64,000 nt of DNA from positions 1 through 64,000 of the forward strand of contig JAVBQY010000007.1 in NCBI GenBank assembly GCA_031548545.1. Direction: 5' to 3'. Shown here in pieces: positions 59,652-64,000 of this stretch. Position numbers and translations under genes: made by a program. Below the pieces are notes generated by a model. The model searched no databases. It had not been told where the DNA came from and saw only the letters and a list, made by a program, of their open reading frames with translations. Position 1 is the first letter of the stretch; each line of letters begins with the position of its first letter. The stretch is from UBA932 sp031548545. GTDB lineage: Bacteria > Bacteroidota > Bacteroidia > Bacteroidales > UBA932.

Positions 59652-60746
59652 ATGCGTCGCATAGCCGCCCAATACCTTTTTACCGGCCGCGGCCCGCTGA
59701 TCCGTCGCGGGGTGATTACCCTTGATGCGCAGGGCGTAGTGCTGGAAATCGGGCAGCTGTCCGATGTGGAATCATGCAGTACGGAATTTTATAATGGTTT
59801 GCTGGCGCCGGGCTTAGTGAATGCCCATTGCCACCTTGAACTCTCTCATATGCGCGGGATGCTGCCGCAGCACCTGGGCCTCGGCGGTTTTATTGAGGCC
59901 ATGACGGGCTGGAGCGGCCGTTTACCCGGGACCGAAGAACAGGAAGCTGCCATGACAGCGGTGGACCGTCAATTCCGGGCGGAAGGCGTAGTGGCCGTCG
60001 GTGACATCTCCAATACAGCGAATAGTTTTCCCTGCAAAAGCAGGAGCGGCATATATTACCATACCTTCGTAGAAGCGGTGGGGCTGTCGCCCGCTGTGGC
60101 GCCGGCCAAAAAAATGACGGCACGGCAGGTACTGGCAGAGGCGCAGCGCTTGCACCTGCCCTCCGGTATTACGCCGCATGCCGCATATAGCATGAGTGAT
60201 GACCTCTTTGCCTTTGCTTTACAGGAAGGCCAAAAGGCTGGTATCTACTCCATTCATAACCAGGAGGGGGAGGAGGAGGCAAAGACAGGCCTGCAACGGC
60301 TCATGCCTTTCTTAGATGCGGCTACCCGCGTACTCTTGGTGCATAATACATTTAGCACAGCTACCGATATTGAGACGGTAGAGGCCATTACCCCTAACGC
60401 CGTTTGGGTGCTTTGCCCCAACTCCAACCGCTATATCAGCGATGTGCTCCCTCCTGCCGATCTCTTATACCGGAAGGGGGTGAGGGTGGCTTTGGGAACA
60501 GACAGTTTTTCGTCGAATACCGCGCTCTCGGTCTTGGAAGAGCTGAAAAGCCTCTCGGCAGCTTATCCGCAAATTCCGCTGGAAAACTTGTTGGAGTGGG
60601 CGACTTCAGGCGGCGCTATGGCCTTGAACAAGGAAACGGAATTCGGTTGGCTGGCGCCGGGACGGACGCCGGGGCTGGTATTGATTGAAGGGGTGGATTT
60701 TGACCACATGCGCTTGCGGCCGGATGCAAGCGCCCGGCGCCTATAA
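59652..60746 (+). CDS. Amidohydrolase-superfamily protein
   Basis: 364 residues from ATG 59652. The metal-binding NAHCHLELSHMRG (HxH), a later HAAYSMSD histidine, LLVHNTFS and the LGTDSFSS aspartate match the cytosine/adenosine-type deaminase branch (SsnA/MtaD-like). It may deaminate a purine-derived compound; the exact substrate is not evident. An upstream start at 59583 would overlap the DUF4296 gene and lacks family support. Confidence 0.87.
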   Translation: MRRIAAQYLFTGRGPLIRRGVITLDAQGVVLEIGQLSDVESCSTEFYNGLLAPGLVNAHCHLELSHMRGMLPQHLGLGGFIEAMTGWSGRLPGTEEQEAAMTAVDRQFRAEGVVAVGDISNTANSFPCKSRSGIYYHTFVEAVGLSPAVAPAKKMTARQVLAEAQRLHLPSGITPHAAYSMSDDLFAFALQEGQKAGIYSIHNQEGEEEAKTGLQRLMPFLDAATRVLLVHNTFSTATDIETVEAITPNAVWVLCPNSNRYISDVLPPADLLYRKGVRVALGTDSFSSNTALSVLEELKSLSAAYPQIPLENLLEWATSGGAMALNKETEFGWLAPGRTPGLVLIEGVDFDHMRLRPDASARRL

Positions 60747-60788
60747 ACTTTCCGCCGGTTTGTTCCGGCAATAGCCCCATTACTTGGA

Positions 60789-61556
60789 TCAGCCGGAAAC
60801 ACGCACCGGTATACCCAGCGCCCGAACCTTATCGGCAATGGTCTCCAGCTCGTTGAGCGGAACCTTCTGCAAGCCCTGGGCCGGCGTTGCGCGGTCTACC
60901 GTATAAATCATGACTTCCTGCGGGCGGAGCAAGGCTACAATCTCCATCCATTTCTCCACTTCCGGGGCTGTTGTATTATCAATGGCTGCCCCTTTGTATT
61001 CCCCGCGCAGGAACATGGTCTGCAGGATAAATTTTCCTTTGAACCGCTGCATGCCCGCCACGGTACGTTCCACCGAATAATTGTTTTGCGGACAGTCAAT
61101 GCGGCTTACGGTCTCGGCAAAGCCGGAATCCAGTTTCAGTATAGGACAGTCTGTCTTTTGCAGGGCGGCCACTACCTCCTCTTGCTCAAGCGTGGTGGCG
61201 TTAGACAATACACATACCCGCGCTTTGGGCGCATACTGGTTGCGCAGGGCCAGCACGTCATCTACAATCCCTGCAAACTCGGGGTGCAGGGTAGGCTCCC
61301 CGTTGCCGGAAAAGGTAATGGCATCGGGCAGCTCGCCGGCCGATTGCATGGTTTGCAGGCGCGCTTCCAGGGCTTCGCTGACCTGTGTGCGGGCAGGCAG
61401 GTCCTTGTCGCTGCGCCCGTCTTTATTCCAGCCGCATTCGCAATAAATGCAGTCGAAATTACAAAATTTTCCGTGCTGGGGCAGCAGGTTGATGCCTAAG
61501 GAGACGCCCAGCCGCCTGCTTTTTACCGGTCCGAAAATAATAGCAGAGAAGTACAT
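60789..61556 (-). CDS. Radical SAM protein
   Basis: 255 residues. It opens FGPVKSRRLGVSLGINLLP and has the cluster motif KFCNFDCIYCECG (CxxxCxxC). ITFSGNGEPTLHPEF is the GGE-like SAM motif. This subgroup resembles small wybutosine-like or pyruvate-formate-lyase-activase-like radical SAM proteins; function unknown. It is the last gene of the nadD-dcyD transcript, 12 nt after dcyD. Confidence 0.85.
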   Translation of the reverse strand: MYFSAIIFGPVKSRRLGVSLGINLLPQHGKFCNFDCIYCECGWNKDGRSDKDLPARTQVSEALEARLQTMQSAGELPDAITFSGNGEPTLHPEFAGIVDDVLALRNQYAPKARVCVLSNATTLEQEEVVAALQKTDCPILKLDSGFAETVSRIDCPQNNYSVERTVAGMQRFKGKFILQTMFLRGEYKGAAIDNTTAPEVEKWMEIVALLRPQEVMIYTVDRATPAQGLQKVPLNELETIADKVRALGIPVRVSG

Positions 61557-61568
61557 AATAGTAGGTTT

Positions 61569-62555
61569 TTAGTCGAATTGCTGACGTTTCGGGAACAGTC
61601 CGAAGAGCCCTCCGGTATGCAGGAAGAGAATATTCCGGCTTTCCCGGAAGCTGTCTTTCCGTATTTCATGATATAATCCGTACATGGCCTTTCCCGTATA
61701 CACCGGATCCAGCACCACTCCTTCGGTACGGGCTACCTTCGCGATAAATTCCAGTTCTTCCTTGCGGCTTTGGGCATAACCTATACCCACATACCCGTCA
61801 ATAATATCAATATCTTCCGGCCGTACCGGATAGTTGGTTTGCCCTATGGCCAGCATCTCCCGCAGTTCGCCGGCTATACGTTCCTGAAATTCAACAGCCG
61901 TATCGCAAACATTGAATCCGGCGATGCGCTTGCCGCTGCCGGCTAATTTATTGGCTATAAAAAGTCCGCCGTAGGTTCCTCCGGAGCCTACCGCCGTTAC
62001 GATAGTGTCAAAACTGATCCCTGTGGCCCTTTCCTGCTCCAGGATTTCATGAAAGCAATTATAATAACCGAAGCAGCCCAGCCCGTCCGATGCGCCTTCC
62101 GGAATGATATAGGCCTTGCGCCCCTGCAGCCGCAGCGCTTCCTTCAGCTGCTCCATGATCTCCTGCCGGCTGTGGCGGTACTCCTCTTCACTGATATAAT
62201 GAAATGCCGCGCCCAGTAATTTATTGATAAAGTAATTTCCGTCGGCCACCGGCAATGCTCCGTTGTGCTTGAGTACGAGTACCGGCTGCATGCCCAGTTG
62301 TACGGCCGCTGCCGCCGTACTGCGGGCGTGGTTGGATTGCAGGCCGCCGCAGGTGATCACCGTATCGCATCCCTGGTCGAGCGCCTCCCGGAATACAAAT
62401 TCCAGCTTCCGTATCTTATTGCCCGATGTCTCTCCGCCCGTCTGGTCGTCGCGTTTGATATATAATTCCACCCCCAGTTCCTCCGACAGCCGCGGCATCC
62501 GGTGTATGCGGGTCGGCAGGTTGGCGAGAACCAGGTGTTGAGGTATATGTTGCAT
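61569..62555 (-). CDS. dcyD: D-cysteine desulfhydrase / ACC deaminase-like PLP enzyme
   Basis: 328 residues. It begins NLPTRIHRMPRLSEELG and has the PLP-lysine motif TSGNKIRKLEF, ITCGGLQSNHARSTAA and VGSGGTYGG, typical of D-cysteine desulfhydrase. It releases H2S, pyruvate and ammonia from D-cysteine; activity on other D-amino acids or ACC is possible. It is 18 nt downstream of nadD. Confidence 0.87.
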   Translation of the reverse strand: MQHIPQHLVLANLPTRIHRMPRLSEELGVELYIKRDDQTGGETSGNKIRKLEFVFREALDQGCDTVITCGGLQSNHARSTAAAAVQLGMQPVLVLKHNGALPVADGNYFINKLLGAAFHYISEEEYRHSRQEIMEQLKEALRLQGRKAYIIPEGASDGLGCFGYYNCFHEILEQERATGISFDTIVTAVGSGGTYGGLFIANKLAGSGKRIAGFNVCDTAVEFQERIAGELREMLAIGQTNYPVRPEDIDIIDGYVGIGYAQSRKEELEFIAKVARTEGVVLDPVYTGKAMYGLYHEIRKDSFRESRNILFLHTGGLFGLFPKRQQFD

Positions 62556-62573
62556 AAAATTATATTTTTATAA

Positions 62574-63146
62574 TTAGCGATAGAGTCTTTGCTCCCGTAT
62601 ATACGCTTCCACTCCGGGGGGCAGCCATTGCGCGATGCTTTCTCCGCGTTCCAGCGCCGTACGGATGGCTGTAGACGAAATGTTCACCAGCGGCGCATCA
62701 ATCGCACGGGCATTAGGGTAGCCGGCTGCTATTTGCAGCGGGTAACCCTCCCGCGGGTATATCAATATCGGAAATTCATCGGCCAGTTCCCGGTAATTTT
62801 TCCATTTATTGAAAATCAACCAGTTGTCCGCTCCGATCACTAAGCTGAACCCGTGTTGAGGGTAACGTTCGCGCAAGGCGCGCAGTGTGTTGATCGTGTA
62901 CGACGGTTGGGGTAATTCCTGTTCAATGCCGCAGAGCCGCAAATGAGGGTGGGGGGCGGCAGCAATAGCCGTCATCTCCAGCCGGCGCTGCGGAGGGCTC
63001 AATTGCTCCGTAGTCTTGCAGGGATTATGCGGGGTGGGCGATAACCACACCTCCTCCGCCAATCCTTCCGTATAAATGGCATTGGCCACCGCTATATGTC
63101 CGATATGCGGCGGGTCGAAAGATCCGGAAAAAAAGGCGATGTTCAT
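62574..63146 (-). CDS. nadD: Nicotinate-nucleotide adenylyltransferase
   Basis: 190 residues from ATG 63146: MNIAFFSGSFDPPHIGHIAV carries the H-x-G-H nucleotidyltransferase motif, and the C-terminal NISSTAIR is the family's second motif. It makes deamido-NAD. The reading frame stays open upstream to 63464, but that part lies opposite ligA and is not coding. A TACATTTG box ends four nt before the ATG. Confidence 0.94.
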   Translation of the reverse strand: MNIAFFSGSFDPPHIGHIAVANAIYTEGLAEEVWLSPTPHNPCKTTEQLSPPQRRLEMTAIAAAPHPHLRLCGIEQELPQPSYTINTLRALRERYPQHGFSLVIGADNWLIFNKWKNYRELADEFPILIYPREGYPLQIAAGYPNARAIDAPLVNISSTAIRTALERGESIAQWLPPGVEAYIREQRLYR

Positions 63147-63150
63147 ACTA

Positions 63151-63158
63151 CAAATGTA
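63151..63158 (-). promoter_or_regulatory. -7 element four nt before nadD
   Basis: TACATTTG on the minus strand, then TAGT and ATG at 63146. Confidence 0.6.
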
Positions 63159-63193
63159 CATGAAAATTTTCAAATAGCCTACTTGCGGCCGCA

Positions 63194-63227
63194 TTTGAAA
63201 AAAACACTGAGATTTTTTGTATCTTTG
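63194..63227 (+). promoter_or_regulatory. Promoter of ligA (TTTG, 22 bp, TATCTTTG)
   Basis: TTTG at 63194-63197 and TATCTTTG at 63220-63227; the ATG follows after TAGCTT at 63234. Confidence 0.65.
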
Positions 63228-63233
63228 TAGCTT

Positions 63234-64000
63234 ATGAACCTTAAAGAAGCAACCCAACGCGCTGCCCGGCTGCGTGAAACGATCAAACAGCACAACCATA
63301 ACTATTATGTGCTGAACGCCCCTGTTATCAGCGACTTTGAATTTGATTTGCTCTTGCAGGACCTCTCGGGCATAGAGAAAAAGTTTCCCTCGCTGCAACA
63401 ATCGGATTCCCCTACGCAACAGGTGGGTAATGATACTACGGAGGGTTTTGCACAGGTGGTGCATAAGTATGCCATGCTCTCCCTCTCCAACACCTACTCG
63501 GAAGGCGAACTGTACGATTTCGACCGGAGGGTCCGCGATATCCTGGGAGTGGCGCCGGAATATATTTGCGAACTAAAATTTGACGGAACGGCCATCGGGC
63601 TGACCTACGAGCAGGGTGCTTTGACACAAGCTGTTACTCGTGGTGACGGACAGCGGGGGGATGACGTGTCGGCCAACGTACGCACCATTGCCGGTATCCC
63701 GCAACATCTGGACGATGACAACCTGCCTGCCGTATTTGAAATCCGCGGGGAGATTTTCATGCCTTTCGCCGCCTTTGATGCACTCAACAAACAACGTGCA
63801 GCCAATGAGGAACCGCTTTTTGCCAATCCGCGCAATGCCGCCGCGGGTACCTTGAAACTGCTTGATCCGGCCGAGGTGGCTAAAAGGCAGCTTGATTGTT
63901 TTTTATATTACATGCCCGGCGGAGAGCAGTTCTTTAAAACACATTATGACAGCCTGCAGGCGGCCAAGGCCTGGGGTTTTCAGGTCTCGGAGCACACCCG
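63234..64000 (+). CDS. ligA: NAD-dependent DNA ligase LigA (5' part, cut by window edge)
   Basis: 255 codons are visible. The Ia domain shows HNHNYYVLNAPVISDFEFD. The adenylation domain has the active-site lysine in CELKFDGTAIGLTY, then TRGDGQRGDDVS and FANPRNAAAGTLKLLD. It seals nicks during replication. OB, zinc, HhH and BRCT domains lie beyond the window. Confidence 0.96.
   Translation, partial: MNLKEATQRAARLRETIKQHNHNYYVLNAPVISDFEFDLLLQDLSGIEKKFPSLQQSDSPTQQVGNDTTEGFAQVVHKYAMLSLSNTYSEGELYDFDRRVRDILGVAPEYICELKFDGTAIGLTYEQGALTQAVTRGDGQRGDDVSANVRTIAGIPQHLDDDNLPAVFEIRGEIFMPFAAFDALNKQRAANEEPLFANPRNAAAGTLKLLDPAEVAKRQLDCFLYYMPGGEQFFKTHYDSLQAAKAWGFQVSEHT

Noticed and set aside
63147..63464. 106-residue N-terminal extension of nadD
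   Set aside because: NadD begins at MNIAFFSGSF; the extension is antisense to ligA and crosses both promoters.

Overview
The window is a 64 kb piece of a Bacteroidales (Bacteroidota) chromosome. Support: most genes are preceded by the Bacteroidetes -7 box TAnnTTTG (often TATCTTTG) rather than a TATAAT box. The conserved set (GldB, DUF4296, DUF6427-like, TIGR03915/TIGR03916, Lon, RpoB/RpoC with their Bacteroidales N-termini) also fits this order. The family cannot be fixed by eye; a Tannerellaceae/Dysgonomonadaceae-type genome is plausible.

Left edge (1-4.3 kb) is an AT-rich accessory patch. It holds the 3' end and terminal repeat of an IS256-family element, a HigB-HigA toxin-antitoxin pair, a short relic of an AbiEii-type nucleotidyltransferase toxin, and a large SF1 helicase fused to a DUF2726 nuclease-like domain. 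From 4.3 to 12.2 kb follow a DUF1254 protein behind a sigma-54-like promoter, then minus-strand genes for oxidoreductases (aldo/keto reductase, nitroreductase), an orphan TRAP-type binding protein, a lipoprotein flavin reductase, an AraC regulator, YjbR and a metallo-beta-lactamase-fold hydrolase.

12.2-23 kb is mixed housekeeping: a B12-binding radical SAM protein, lipoproteins including GldB, an exonuclease, a methyltransferase, CCA-adding enzyme, ArgS, a C1 peptidase and FolB. 23-36 kb is the large translation/transcription cluster tRNA-Thr, Tyr, Gly, Thr, tuf, tRNA-Trp, secE, nusG, rplKAJL, rpoBC. It has a strong promoter in front, a terminator-like hairpin between rplL and rpoB, and a clear terminator after rpoC.

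36-44.7 kb holds a two-gene DNA-repair-like radical SAM module, paired half-size chromate transporters, a membrane PHP protein, an Nramp transporter, a glutamine cyclotransferase, pssA and purS. Between the purS terminator and about 52.4 kb lies a strongly AT-rich island: a DEDDh exonuclease, two consecutive DUF262 (GmrSD-like) genes, a small protein made of two copies of one Cys/His motif, and an AAA+ ATPase overlapping a WYL-domain regulator. This is the best candidate for an undescribed defence system in the window.

52.5-64 kb returns to core genes: a lipoprotein carrying a G10 tract, lon behind a second sigma-54-like promoter, a DUF6427-like membrane protein, purD, a polysaccharide deacetylase, DUF4296, an amidohydrolase, a radical SAM protein, D-cysteine desulfhydrase, nadD and the 5' part of ligA. 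At several genes the TAnnTTTG box lies only 4-6 nt before the start codon, so these transcripts are probably leaderless.
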